Part shown: positions 35,180 through 45,514 of the stretch, in pieces
Layout: each line of letters starts with the position of its first letter
How positions within the stretch are numbered: the stretch's first letter is position 1
Source: Blastobasis lacticolella
Lineage: Eukaryota; Arthropoda; Insecta; Lepidoptera; Blastobasidae
Reading direction: 5' to 3'
Assembly: GCA_905147135.1 (NCBI GenBank)
Contig: LR990056.1
Coordinates: 13,588,001-13,652,000 of the forward strand
DNA: 64,000 nucleotides
The notes under the pieces: model-generated
Seen by the model: only the letters and a program-made list of their open reading frames with translations
The model's database searches: none
Told to the model about the DNA's origin: nothing
Position numbers and translations under genes: made by a program

Positions 35180-37782
35180 CCCTTAAATGCATGATTTTTT
35201 ATTTCAGAATAAATAAATTATTTTTCACCATAGATGTACCGATAGATAAAAGGAAAAATAATAAAAAAAATCAATCTTTATATTTTTAGTGTAAAATATA
35301 ATTTTTTATCTATGTTGCCAATTGGCAACAATATGCGTTGCGATATAATTCAATATAGTAGGTAGTCACTAAAGTGAAACAACGAAAAAACTAAAGAAAC
35401 ACATTTATTTACGAATGAAAAGCAGCAAAACAATTCCTATCCTTAGTGTGGCAAAGAGCTACTTTGCATTTGATGCACTCTATCCTTGTGAACCCTTTGC
35501 AGCCAGGAAATTTACATCTGCTTTTAGACGAGCAACGATCCTCGTTGTGACCAACTCCATCAGTCCTAACATCCTTTGGGGGAACATATTTCATTGGACC
35601 TCGACGTCTCTTGGCTTCTAGTTCCTTCTCCACTGTACTGCTAGATGGTCTGCCTCTCATATTTTTAGTGCTTCTCTTATAGTTGCACAACGTCTCTGCT
35701 AAATCCGACCTATAGTCACATAGGCTCATAACTTTGGCATTTCCCTTTTTTTCATTTGCCTTTTTGTACAGCACCCAAGAATTTATGACTGTCATATCAA
35801 TTAGATGATAGAACAGACGAATGTACCATTTTCTGCTCTTTATCCGTATGCGGTACCTTCCCAAGAAACTGTCCATAAGATCGACGCCGCCCATGTGAGC
35901 ATTGTAGTCCTTAATTACTTTTGGGCAAGGTATACTCACTTGTTTCTTTTCCTTTTTATCAAACCTGTTGACAGTTCCTGCTGGCTCAGAGCCTGCATAT
36001 GTAGAAAGAAGCTAGTGTTACAAGCTTATTGTCTTTCCAGCAAGTCACGGAAATGTCTACTCCTTCATAGCCAGCCACTTGTTCTTCGTATGATCCTCGC
36101 GCTATCGTATCTTTCATATATTCCTTTTGTGTAGGCACTTTACAGCTTTTGCCCAATCGGTTTCTTTGGATCGTGCCTAGGGCATATATTCCGATACTGT
36201 GCAGGTAATGCAACAATGGGATTGAGGTATAAAAGTTATCAAAATATATGATATGATTTACTCTTCGCGGTATTATGCGACACATCCTTAGAACGGTGTT
36301 TCCTACAACACCCAGATCTGGTTCATTTGGTAATCTCTCAGACTCTTGTTTGCCAGAGTAGATTTCAAATTTGTAGGCATAGCCAGCAAGTGAACACAGA
36401 ACAAAAAGCTTGAAACCCCATTTGTGTGGCTTATTAGGCAGATACTGCTTCATGAAATGTGCTACCTTAGTAGCACACATCTGCTCATCTAGGGACAATC
36501 TTTGATCTAATGGGGCCACTCTGGAGAATAGCTCATTTAGGTGGTCAATTAAAGGTCTTATTTTATGAAGGCGGTCATGATCTGGGTGCCCGACTGGCTT
36601 GTGTTGTGTGTTGTCATTTAGATGAAGAACAGATCGTATTTTCTCAAACCTGTTCAAAGTCATTGTCTGCATTATATGAGAGAAACCGTACTTAGACCAA
36701 TAAGCCCTGACACTAGGGTAATGGTATACAGACATATAAATAATAATGCCAAGAAACTGACGAATTTCTGTTGCAGTTACTGGTGGGCAGTGAGAAACGC
36801 CATGCTGAATTATGTATAAATTAGTTTCTTGGACGATCTTCGTTATGATTTGGTCATTCATAAACAATGAAAAAAATTGAAACGGTGTCTCAAGTTGTGC
36901 TGTTTCAGCTGGTAGCTCTGCGTTACCTAAGAATGTGACACGGTCTTCATCCCAAACTAAGTTTCGTTTTTTCCATATAAGTTCTCGACTTCTTGCCCTC
37001 CATACTGAAACATCAACAAGACCTGGCACTTGTAGCGCTGCTGAAGGCCCAGCCGCCGGTGAAGATTCAGACACTGCTTGTGCAGGCAAAGAGTTATCAA
37101 TGGTGCTTACTAAGGGTGGATCGGAATCTTCTCGTTGTCTTCCTCTTCTAAATGCTCGGCCTCAAGCTCTTCCAGTAAATCGCGATTATTTGGATAGTAA
37201 TAAATCGAATTATCGTCACTAATTTCTTCATCTTCGGAAATGTCACCATTTTCCAAGGCCAGCAGCACAGCTTCGATATCTTTTCCATTTAATCTCCTCT
37301 CAGCCATTCTAAAAAAAGCGAAAAAATGGCTAAAAACACCTCCACCAGAAGTTGAGAAAGTATTCACAAAGTAAGAAAAATAAAAAGCCCCAACGCATAA
37401 TGTAGACAAATGGCAACCTTCCCAAAATGCAAAATTATGAAAACATGCGAATCATTTTTTTTCATTGTAGTATAATATTTCAAAACTTACCTTATTTCCA
37501 ATACGAAAATAATTTATTTCACCCAAAACACTGCTATAATAACTAAGAAACTGAAAATCCAAACTGAGGAAATGAAAGTCCGACGAACTACGACGACTGA
37601 CATTCAATAAGAGGGAAAATACAAATTTACCGCCAAAGTATTCATGTGACAGTATTTTTTTTTATTGCATTTGAGTTGACAAGGTAATTCCATCAAAGAC
37701 ACGTTCAGAAACTGGCACGAGCTATGTTTCAAACTGCCAAAATCTGTTTTGTAGACAATTGGCAACAAGATGCATTTAAGGG
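35180..37782 (-). mobile_element. piggyBac-like transposon with terminal repeats
   Basis: The left end CCCTTAAATGCAT follows TTAA at 35176-35179. The right end is the complement ATGCATTTAAGGG, followed by TAAA where TTAA is expected. Subterminal TTGGCAAC inverted words occur near 35320, 37410 and 37760. TTAA target sites and CCC-starting TIRs define the piggyBac superfamily. The transposase lies inside on the minus strand. One base change in the right TTAA and two frameshifts show a fairly recent but dead copy. Confidence 0.88.
35409..37307 (-). pseudogene. piggyBac-type transposase, frameshifted
   Basis: Three consecutive minus-strand frames make one protein. 37110-37307 is an acidic N-terminus (MAERRLNGKDIEAVLLALEN...) like other piggyBac proteins. 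35986-37089 is the DDE_Tnp_1_7 core. 35409-35939 is the remainder with a C-terminal Cys-rich zinc-binding domain (CKFPGCKG ... CIKCKVALCH). The catalytic aspartates are in SLDEQM, IYFDNFYTS and MGGVDLMDSF. A frameshift near 37110-37135 separates the N-terminus. A second near 35985-36010, where TTCT looks duplicated, separates the core from the tail. About 630 codons in all, a normal length for a PGBD-like transposase. It could not make a full-length enzyme unless the frameshifts are sequencing errors. Confidence 0.85.
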
Positions 37783-38104
37783 TAAACTGCATTTAGGATG
37801 TTCATATAGATGATGATGTTGAACTATAATACTTACCACCTTATTTTTAGTTAATCAGATGTTTATAATATACGAAACTGTTATTTTTATGGTCTGGAGT
37901 TTTATTTTAATGACCCATTAACGTTGTTGAGGTTCGGCAAAGCCATAGTTTGAAGAATAATATTGCGTGCGATGTAAGTTTAAGGTTTCCTTACAAACTG
38001 TTGCTACAAAATAGAGAGAAATACAGCTGAGCTATAGATGAGGCGTCGAGTTAGAATTAAATTTTATTTATAAAGCGCCTTAATGTATACAAACGAGGAT
38101 TATG

Positions 38105-38565
38105 ATCAGTAAACTAGTGGACCCGGCGCGACCTCGTTCGCGTACACCTACTTTACCCCTACATACCCTTTTTTTCTTGCTTATTCCTCTTGAACCACTG
38201 TATCTATTGTTAAAAACCGCATTAAAATCCGTTACGTAGTTTAATAGATCTAAGCCACATCGAGTAATATTTTTTTATATCACTAAGGTGGCAAACAAGC
38301 TTACGGCCTGCCTGATGGTGAGCAGTCACCGCAGCCTATGGACGTTTGCAATACCAAGGGCATCACCCACGCGTTGCCGACCCCGTAATAACCTTTTAAC
38401 CCCTTTCTTGAAGAACTCCATGTTGTACTCTCCAGGGAAAGCCTCTCCAGGTAGTAATATTAGAAGGAAGCGTACTAAGCGTACATAGATACAGACTGCT
38501 CTAAGCGTACAAAGATACAGACGGTGGGAAGCGACTTTGTTTTATACTATACTTCCGCTGGGGGT
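38105..38565 (+). repeat. Interspersed repeat interrupted by a minus-strand LINE tail
   Basis: 38105-38270 and 38470-38565 match the single repeat at 11218-11440. Between them, about 38275-38465, lies a minus-strand LINE tail (AAGGTGGCAAACAAGCTTAC...GAAGAACTCCATGTTG) with its T-run at 38271-38277. Confidence 0.6.
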
Positions 38566-38624
38566 ACTTTAAGTGTCGCCATATTCCGCAGACGGAATAT
38601 CTTCCTGGCCTTACCACCTCCTAG

Positions 38625-38950
38625 GTAATTTTTTTTTATGTCATACGATAGGCAAGCGGGCCACCTGATGGAAAGTGGTCACCACTGTCTATAGACATTA
38701 GCAACACCGAGAGTAATGGCCAATGCGTTGCCCACCTCTATAACACGGTACTCTAGCAGCAAAAAGGCAAATGTCCCTCCACTGCCAAAGCCACGATTCC
38801 CCAAATTCCCACCCCATGCACTGGAAACCTTACTCACCGGCAGAAACACAATACTATTTAAAAGAGTATTGTTTAGCTGCGGTATTCTGTAAGGTGGAGG
38901 TACTTCCCCAGTCGGGCGGCTCCAATTCGAACGGGATACCCCGCTATGCC
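38625..38950 (-). mobile_element. LINE 3' fragment
   Basis: T-run at 38630-38637 then GGCAAGCGGGCCACCTGATG...GTCTATAGACATTAGCAACACC: the minus-strand tail family of 1003-1490, with more of the upstream sequence present. Confidence 0.6.
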
Positions 38951-39099
38951 CTACCTCTCGCTCTCTTTTTATGTGACGACGTACGTTTAGTACATGGTGA
39001 CTAACGTCGGTATTTCTAACACTATCACCTTCATTTCGACTGCCAAGATTGAATGTAAGAGAGGTAGGGCATTTTATATAGGTACCTACTATGAGGACA

Positions 39100-39560
39100 C
39101 AGCCACCCACAATGAGTATCGGCCTCCGACACAAAGACGCTCCAGTCCACTCTGTCTCGTGCCACCACCTGCCAACAGTCAACCCGGCGTTCCAACAGGT
39201 CTCTATCCACTTCGTCTCTCCAGCGATACCTCGCTAGCATGCTCACAATGGAGCCGCTGAGTCAGCGGACGGATTTCACCTCCCTTTGTGTGTTATCTCT
39301 CACCACTGACAGGGAGTTCATCCTCACACCTTGGAGCCAAATTGGTCGAGAACTTTCTCCCACGCAAACTAAGGTTGTGGAATGAACTACCTGGAGAGGT
39401 TTGCCGTGGAGAGTTCATCAAGAAGGGAGTGAAAATGATTTTATTGGGTCATCATGGGTGGTGGTCATCGTGGGTGATACCCTTGGTATTGCAAACGTGC
39501 ATAGGCTGCGCTGACTGCTTATCCTCAGGCAGGCCGTAAGCTTGTTTACCTATATGATAA
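39100..39560 (+). mobile_element. LINE reverse-transcriptase C-terminus with tail
   Basis: Plus frames contain KLVENFLPRKLRLWNELPGE then the tail CATAGGCTGCGCTGACTGC...AAGCTTGTTTACC and an A-run. Frameshifted remnant. Confidence 0.65.
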
Positions 39561-39599
39561 AAAAAAACCTCAGATGATTGGTCGCTGACCACTGGGTCG

Positions 39600-39960
39600 T
39601 CCCAAGTATGCTTTCTTCACTACCCGATTCTCTCACGTCCTCTCTACATGGACAAGCCAGCGAAGCCTGTGGGTTTTTGTCCTCGAGCTCTTTGTTCTTC
39701 TGGTCGCTCTAATTCCCATCCTCTCCTTGCACTGGGCCAGAGATCTTTCGGAGCACCACCGCCACAAGAAGCTTTTGTTCCTCCTGCGTTAGTGTCCAAA
39801 CTTCGCAACCGTACATTAGGACGGGCCTACAATGACCGTTTTGTATATATGGATTCCAGTTTGTTTGCTTAGAATATTGGACACGAGGACTTGAAAGAGC
39901 TGCGCTACAACAGAGAGTAGCTACTCTGCACAGGCTTATCAATTTCTTCCTGTCTTGTGA
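39600..39960 (-). mobile_element. LINE reverse-transcriptase fragment
   Basis: Minus frame encodes GHCRPVLMYGCEVWTLTQEE followed by QKLLVA and RKI, matching the YG.E.W.L......L..A..R.LRK pattern near the end of many insect LINE reverse transcriptases. Confidence 0.6.
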
Positions 39961-41100
39961 TGGTGTCAGTTATCTTGCAGCCCAGATATTCCTGGCTGAA
40001 CGTTCAATGATTTGGGCAAGTTGTTACACTATCTGGGCTTAATTGCGGTAGATGGGAGCCAACAGTGTGTCTTTCGACAGTGTGCTTTGTAGCGATGGTA
40101 GTCGTCGGTATGGTAAGCGCCATTTAGGTGCCACCATAGCTGTTTTACCGGAGGTAGGTTTCAATACACCTGTGACTGCACTATGGAGCCCCACCACCCT
40201 TATCCATCCAAGCCAACTGCACCCCCTCAGAATGAACGAAGCTAGCGCTACCACATAGACGATAACACGTAGCGAGATGTTCTGCTGGACCTGTAGCGTT
40301 CGGTGGTACCAGGGGGATGGCGTAGGTATAGCAGCCGTGAACTGATGTAGATGTTATACATCTTTCGTTAGGCGCGTTGGGCAAGCAGGATTGCAGCACC
40401 GACCATAGCAGCGTGCGGGCGGCTCGCGCTTACTTGGCACATAGCACACAGCGCACAGCCACAGCATGGCTCCCAATTCACGGCTTGTCCTCCAAGTTGA
40501 AGAGTTTTCTCTATGTTGATCACCATCTTCCATTTGTATTTTGCGTAGCAGAAGTGTTGATATACCTACTAAAAATATTTTCACGTTTTCTCGAAACAAA
40601 ACTATAAGAAATAAATTTACGCTTGAATAATTTTATCAACATTGTCTAGAGTTCATAAAAATAAATCCTTACCTAAATTCAACATCCAACTAACCATGAC
40701 GGGCATTGTCACGCGAGATTCATCTTTGTGTCTCGCTTTACTTGAATGTAAATCGAAATATTATTCTACATCATAAATTATAATATAGAGTGATATTGTA
40801 CTCTCACGCATGACAGCGCTCGTCATGCTACGAGTGCTGGGTTACCCCAAATATCACTCCGTGTGCAACAGATAGATTTCGAATATATCCGCAGCGTAAC
40901 GAGACTTTTAGGATTGCCCAAATTCTCCCTCTACGGTCCCAATAGAGTATCTTGCGCAAATTAGGCATGGCTGTATAAGAGTGTGCCCTGAGTCTATTCC
41001 AATGGTTGACATGAAATAATGTCATATTTGACGTTGACGTTTGTTGATTGAGTTGACGTTCGTTTCGATTCACTTTTCTATTTCCAATCGTCCGAAAATA
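39961..41100. other. Region upstream of the CNOT10 gene
   Basis: No gene recognised. The open frames in 40040-40600 on both strands do not resemble a known family. The last 150 bp before 41196 should hold the CNOT10 promoter; no clear core element was seen. Confidence 0.4.
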
Positions 41101-41195
41101 ATTTTCATTTGTTCCTGTTCCCGTATTACCCTAACAAAACAAATCACGTCATTCAATCGCGCGAAAGAAACCTTGTGATAAATTTAGTGACGAAA

Positions 41196-42899
41196 ATGGC
41201 TAACTCTAACGATCGTGAAGAACCAGTAATCCTAGCTCATCAGTGCTACCTGAAAAAAGACTACACTGCAGCACTTCAACATCTGAATGATTTGGAGAAT
41301 CTTGTTGGCAACAGTAACAAGAGAGTACAGCATAACAAGATGGTGGTGGAATTCATGTCTGGAGACATGAAGAACGTAGACAAATTCAAAAAATCTGTCA
41401 CGCAACTCCTGGGCGTATCTTTTCCTGACATCGAAGTTACAGACTACAGCTCTCCTTTTCTCATATACAATTACGCTGTACTTCTCTACCACTCAAGATA
41501 CTATTTCCAATGTACTGTGTTACTGGAGAAACTACTGGGATGCAAAAGTCTCAAAGACAGTAAACTAACACAACAAGTCACTTTGCTACTAATGGAATCG
41601 ACTCTCTGTCGACGAACGTACGACAAAACTCTTGAAATTGCAAAGAATCATGGGGAACCTTTGAAGTCTAACAATGAAGTATCTGAACTATTTGAACGAC
41701 TTGTCAGTAGAGCCCAGTTATTGTTGGGACAAAAAATAAAACTTAATTTGAAACCAGAATCTATAGAAAATGTATTTGTAATTGCCCAGCAGCAATACAT
41801 TAATGGGGATGTGAAGGAAGCGGCCAACACTCTGGGCCAATATAAGACTCTCAAATACAATTATGATTTGAAATCTCAAGGCGAGGATATTTGGGCAGCT
41901 ATCAATAACAATTTAGGTGTAATTTATTTATCAATTAAAAAACCTTTTTTGGCTTCCAAATACTTCCAGCATGCTGTCAAAGAGCATTTCAAAGCCATGG
42001 AGAGTGATGACAGTGAAAGACTGATAGCTTGTAGAGATAGACCTCTTTATGTATACAATTTGGGTCTAGCGTTGCTAGCAGCAAATAACTCTGAAGGTTC
42101 ATTTGAATGCTTAGTAGAGGCAGCCAGGCACTACCCCAACAATCCAAGAATATGGCTACACCTAGCAGAATGCTGTGTTAAAAAGTGCTGCACTGATGAC
42201 TCACAGCAGTTTACAGCTAAGAAGCTTGGCAGTGGACCTCATACAAGAATCTTATTAGAAAAAGAGAACACTGAAAAATATTCCACATCTGGAGAATCCT
42301 TCGCTATCCCATCATTGTCTTTAGAATTTGCTGCTTTATGTTTGAGAAATGCTATAACCTTGTTGCCAAATCAGGAACTTCCTGCTGATGTCACTGTGCC
42401 ATTAATACAGGCTCCGCCGGGTCCCCCTATAAATTGGAAACAGCGTTGTGAACTCAAAAATTCAACCTTAATCCTTCAAAGCTATGTTCTTCTTAATTTG
42501 CAAGATCCGCTGTCAGCTTTGATGAGTGCGAATGAACTTTTAAATCAGACGGATGTGTCTAACAGTCATAAAGCATGGGCTCACATTTATGCTGCAGAGG
42601 CTTTAATAAATTTGGACAGGATATCGGATGCAGTAGAACATTTACACCCACCGATGATACATGATCTGGTGTCCGTATTGCCTTACCAAATGAGGGATAT
42701 GATCGCTGTGTCAGTGTGGGCCAAAGCTGCGGTGTGCCATATATTGCGAGGTGATTTGGTGACGGCCAGAAAGATATTACTCCAAATTAATTCTCCTAGA
42801 GTCCTACCGTTGCAAATGTATTTGGAAATATGTACTGGTAATATAGAAAATTGTAACACTATACTGAGAAAGCTTAGGTTTAACAATGCTTCTCTGTAA
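41196..42899 (+). CDS. Not10: CCR4-NOT transcription complex subunit 10
   Basis: One uninterrupted exon of 567 residues starting MANSNDREEPVILAHQCYLK. Family landmarks in order: AHQCYLKKDYTAALQHLNDL (first TPR-like helix pair), SPFLIYNYAVLLYHSRYY, NNNLGVIYLSIKKPFLASKY, YNLGLALLAANNSEGSFECL followed by PRIWLHLAECC, AIPSLSLEFAALCLRNAITL, and AHIYAAEALINLDRISDAVE. These match CNOT10 of animals. The protein is a TPR solenoid that pairs with CNOT11 on the N-terminus of CNOT1 in the cytoplasmic deadenylase complex. It is shorter than human CNOT10 (744 aa), with the loop insertions reduced. The start is the ATG at 41196; the upstream in-frame TTG at 41109 is not used. The gene has no introns, while neighbours of similar size have five or more. 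Confidence 0.9.
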   Translation: MANSNDREEPVILAHQCYLKKDYTAALQHLNDLENLVGNSNKRVQHNKMVVEFMSGDMKNVDKFKKSVTQLLGVSFPDIEVTDYSSPFLIYNYAVLLYHSRYYFQCTVLLEKLLGCKSLKDSKLTQQVTLLLMESTLCRRTYDKTLEIAKNHGEPLKSNNEVSELFERLVSRAQLLLGQKIKLNLKPESIENVFVIAQQQYINGDVKEAANTLGQYKTLKYNYDLKSQGEDIWAAINNNLGVIYLSIKKPFLASKYFQHAVKEHFKAMESDDSERLIACRDRPLYVYNLGLALLAANNSEGSFECLVEAARHYPNNPRIWLHLAECCVKKCCTDDSQQFTAKKLGSGPHTRILLEKENTEKYSTSGESFAIPSLSLEFAALCLRNAITLLPNQELPADVTVPLIQAPPGPPINWKQRCELKNSTLILQSYVLLNLQDPLSALMSANELLNQTDVSNSHKAWAHIYAAEALINLDRISDAVEHLHPPMIHDLVSVLPYQMRDMIAVSVWAKAAVCHILRGDLVTARKILLQINSPRVLPLQMYLEICTGNIENCNTILRKLRFNNASL

Positions 42900-42900
42900 T

Positions 42901-42906
42901 AATAAA
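42901..42906 (+). terminator. Polyadenylation signal of CNOT10
   Basis: AATAAA starting two bases after the stop codon, giving a very short 3'UTR if used; an ATAAAT variant follows at about 42921. Confidence 0.55.
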
Positions 42907-43015
42907 TATTAATGCCATACATAAATACTTTTTATTTTTGGGAGTTTCTCAGAAGTTATGTTAAACAAAATGGTTTCTAAAAGGCAGCATTTATACTGCA
43001 TTAAGAGAAAATTTT

Positions 43016-43165
43016 TAAATCTCAGATAAAATATATCAGTCTGATAAGTTATTATGTTACTAAAATGGTATAGTATTGTTATTTATTCATTATGTGGAAT
43101 TATAGTTTGATTTAATTTGGTAGTAAATTACTTTATCAGACAGACACAATTTATCTGAGGATTGA
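43016..43165. mobile_element. Probable MITE with imperfect TIRs
   Basis: Inverted similarity between TCTCAGATAAAATATATCAG at the left and the complement of CAGACACAATTTATCTGAG at the right, with AT-rich interior. The right end (TCTGAGGATTGAAAAATC) also occurs at about 15141-15158. Confidence 0.45.
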
Positions 43166-43940
43166 AAAATCTGGCATAAGTGGCTGTAACACTGTGACCA
43201 GACTCGCGGGCAATCATTACTAGCCGTTATTTCTATTGATTTTTCAGCCACACTCTTAATGTGTGTCCTTTATACTCAACATGAAGTTTGCTGCATGTGT
43301 CAACATGTAATATTGTTGATTAAAACCCAGCTGTTACAGTAACTGCCTTGTAGTGTCTGGCAGAGTAGATCAGGGTCAGTGCAGACCGAGTGGGTGCGAA
43401 GAGCAATCTCTGGTGGCAACCCACACTGACCAACTAGCCACCACTCCACTCACAAATATTAGTAAATTGGTCGCTGTTCCGCCAGTCCGTCGGCGGTCGA
43501 CTTCAAGGCGTGGCGTTCGAAATGTCCGCCAAGACCGCGCCCCACTGATTTTGTTTCGCCTTACCTCAATCATATGCTGAAGGATATAGGTTGCATTTCA
43601 TTTATTACCAAAGGGGATTGTGGGGTCCCTCCACCATTTTATGAGCTCAAGCTAGCCAATTTCACGAGACGGACGGACGAGGATCTGGCCTAAAGTAGTG
43701 TGACATCTGGACAATGCCGAACGTCACCGTTGCGTTCACCTTGACTTGGTGGACCATAAGCAAATATTTTACCAAACGACCACCCATATAGACAAAAAGA
43801 ATGATTTCGATGCAGTTTTCTTTACTTCAAAATCGGTTAATGGTTTGGGAAAATTTAAGGGAAAATTAGGAAAATCTGGACTTTCTCGGGGGATTTCTTA
43901 TATGACAACCGCATGGTTGGACCAGGATGAGAGTAGGCCA
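43166..43940. other. Intergenic stretch, mostly unrecognised
   Basis: 43350-43600 begins with GTGTCTGGCAGAGTAGATCA, as some LINE tails do, but its interior was not matched to any element. No gene was seen. Confidence 0.35.
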
Positions 43941-43944
43941 CCCA

Positions 43945-44141
43945 TATTGGATGTGGCTCCCAGCCACAGTGTTTCCTTTAGACTATGACATAGGATCGTT
44001 CAAGAGGTATATTAGAGGTCACTTTAAAGGCGGACAACGCATTGGTAGCACCCCTGATGTTACTGATGTCTATAGGCGGCACTAACCACTTCCCAGCAGG
44101 TGGCCCGCTTGCCTGTTTGTCTGCCGAATAACAAAAAAAAA
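43945..44141 (+). mobile_element. LINE 3' fragment
   Basis: CCCAGCCACAGTGTTTCCTT then the coding trace for SFKRYIRGHFKGGQR in shifted frame, the CAGGTGGCCCGCTTGCC tail and an A-run. Same family as 1003-1490 and 8605-8860. Confidence 0.65.
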
Positions 44142-44171
44142 CAAGACAATAATTCAATAACAGTGGCCCTA

Positions 44172-44302
44172 GCACAAGTGTCCGCGACAAAGCTCGCGCC
44201 GCGAGAGAGCGTTTGTCTCTTTCTCTCAATACTAAGACGAAAGAGATAGCAATACCTATGTGGCGCTTTTTCTCGCTTATCGCGCGCGAGAACAACTTGT
44301 GC
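44172..44302. mobile_element. 131-bp MITE, TIR GCACAAGT, TA target duplication
   Basis: GCACAAGTG ... AACTTGTGC flanked by TA at 44170-44171 and 44303-44304. Relatives: 31717-31965 and a half copy at 58795-58850. It lies just beyond the probable poly-A site of the myotubularin gene. Confidence 0.75.
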
Positions 44303-44438
44303 TAGGCCTACAGATGAGTTAAGATATTTAGTATTACTATGGTCGGATCTTAGACCATTATACATATAAACTCACCTTCCGCGTCTGTCTGATCGCTAGG
44401 ACAAAATAAAACATTGAACTTCATAAAACTAAATATGC

Positions 44439-44444
44439 TTTATT
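44439..44444 (-). terminator. Probable polyadenylation signal of the myotubularin-related gene
   Basis: AATAAA on the minus strand. It is the last one before repeat-filled intergenic DNA resumes; the preceding 3.5 kb is unusually poor in LINE and SINE remnants. Use is inferred, not shown. Confidence 0.4.
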
Positions 44445-45374
44445 TCACATCGTGTCAATATTTATTGGTCACAAACAAGTTTGCACTTCGACAATGGAAC
44501 TTATACATTACTCCGAGCTTTCCTTTTTAATGTAATATAAAATATATGCAGATATAACACATTTTTTAAACATTAATTGTGAAAAATCAATCATTCTAAA
44601 TGATTTGATGATACATTGCCCGCTATGGTCCTACCACAAGTGTCCGAGAGTAGCCTGATTGCAAGAATATTATTTAAAAAAATTAATAAATGTTGTAGAC
44701 AAGCATATTTTTAATGACAAAAGACCTTTGAACATAACAGTTTTGGTAAACGTTTGTTCCACAATGAATAGTTAATCCAATTCCGCTATCAACGAAAACA
44801 TTAACTTTTTTCATTATTAATTTAATAAAATTATCGAATATGATAACACAGCGGTCAATACATTGTTTGAGAAAGTGGTTACAACGACGAACTAAACTAA
44901 TGCTTTGCAATGTTTTAATACATGTAAACCACAGCCAACAAGCCAAAGTACTACACCGTCCAGTGTCAAAATGATCAGCAACACTCGTGGATAAAGACAA
45001 AGAAATAATCCGAGCAAGTGTTATCTCAGCGGGCAACGCTCATTAAAAGTTATAAATGAACCAGTACAATTTAACATGATATTTATTAACATTATTATCC
45101 TAATAATAAAATATCACAAATTAAAATATGAAGCTCGGCCATAGCCTACAAATGATTAAGTGCTGAAAATGAGATAGAAAAAAAACGAAATAAATATATA
45201 TATTTTTTTGTAACAAATTAATAATAATCGTTAAACGCAATGTGGCTAAAAGGGCATAAGAAGACACTGGTCGTAATACCTTCGTGACGTAAAGACAGTA
45301 TCATCAACGCGAGATAGGAATAGAACCGAGTTTTGAACGTCGACGACTCAAGTACGCACAGAAATCACCTAAGA

Positions 45375-45514
45375 CTCTATTTTTGAACCGCACGCATCTA
45401 CGCGAGCGCTCGAATGCGCTATCTCTTTTACACTCGTGGCAAGTTGCTAAAGGCAGAAGAGACAGACGTTACAAGACGAACGCTCGCGTGGCTGCGAGCG
45501 GTTCAAAAATAGAG
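45375..45514. mobile_element. Short TIR element CTCTATTTTTGAACCG
   Basis: The left CTCTATTTTTGAACCGC...CTACGCGAGCG and the right complement CTCTATTTTTGAACCGCTCG... pair over about 34 bp. Probably a MITE. Confidence 0.6.

Noticed and set aside
40040..40600. Open frames on both strands with some GC-rich coding appearance
   Set aside because: I could not match them to any LINE or host family; composition alone is not enough to call a gene.
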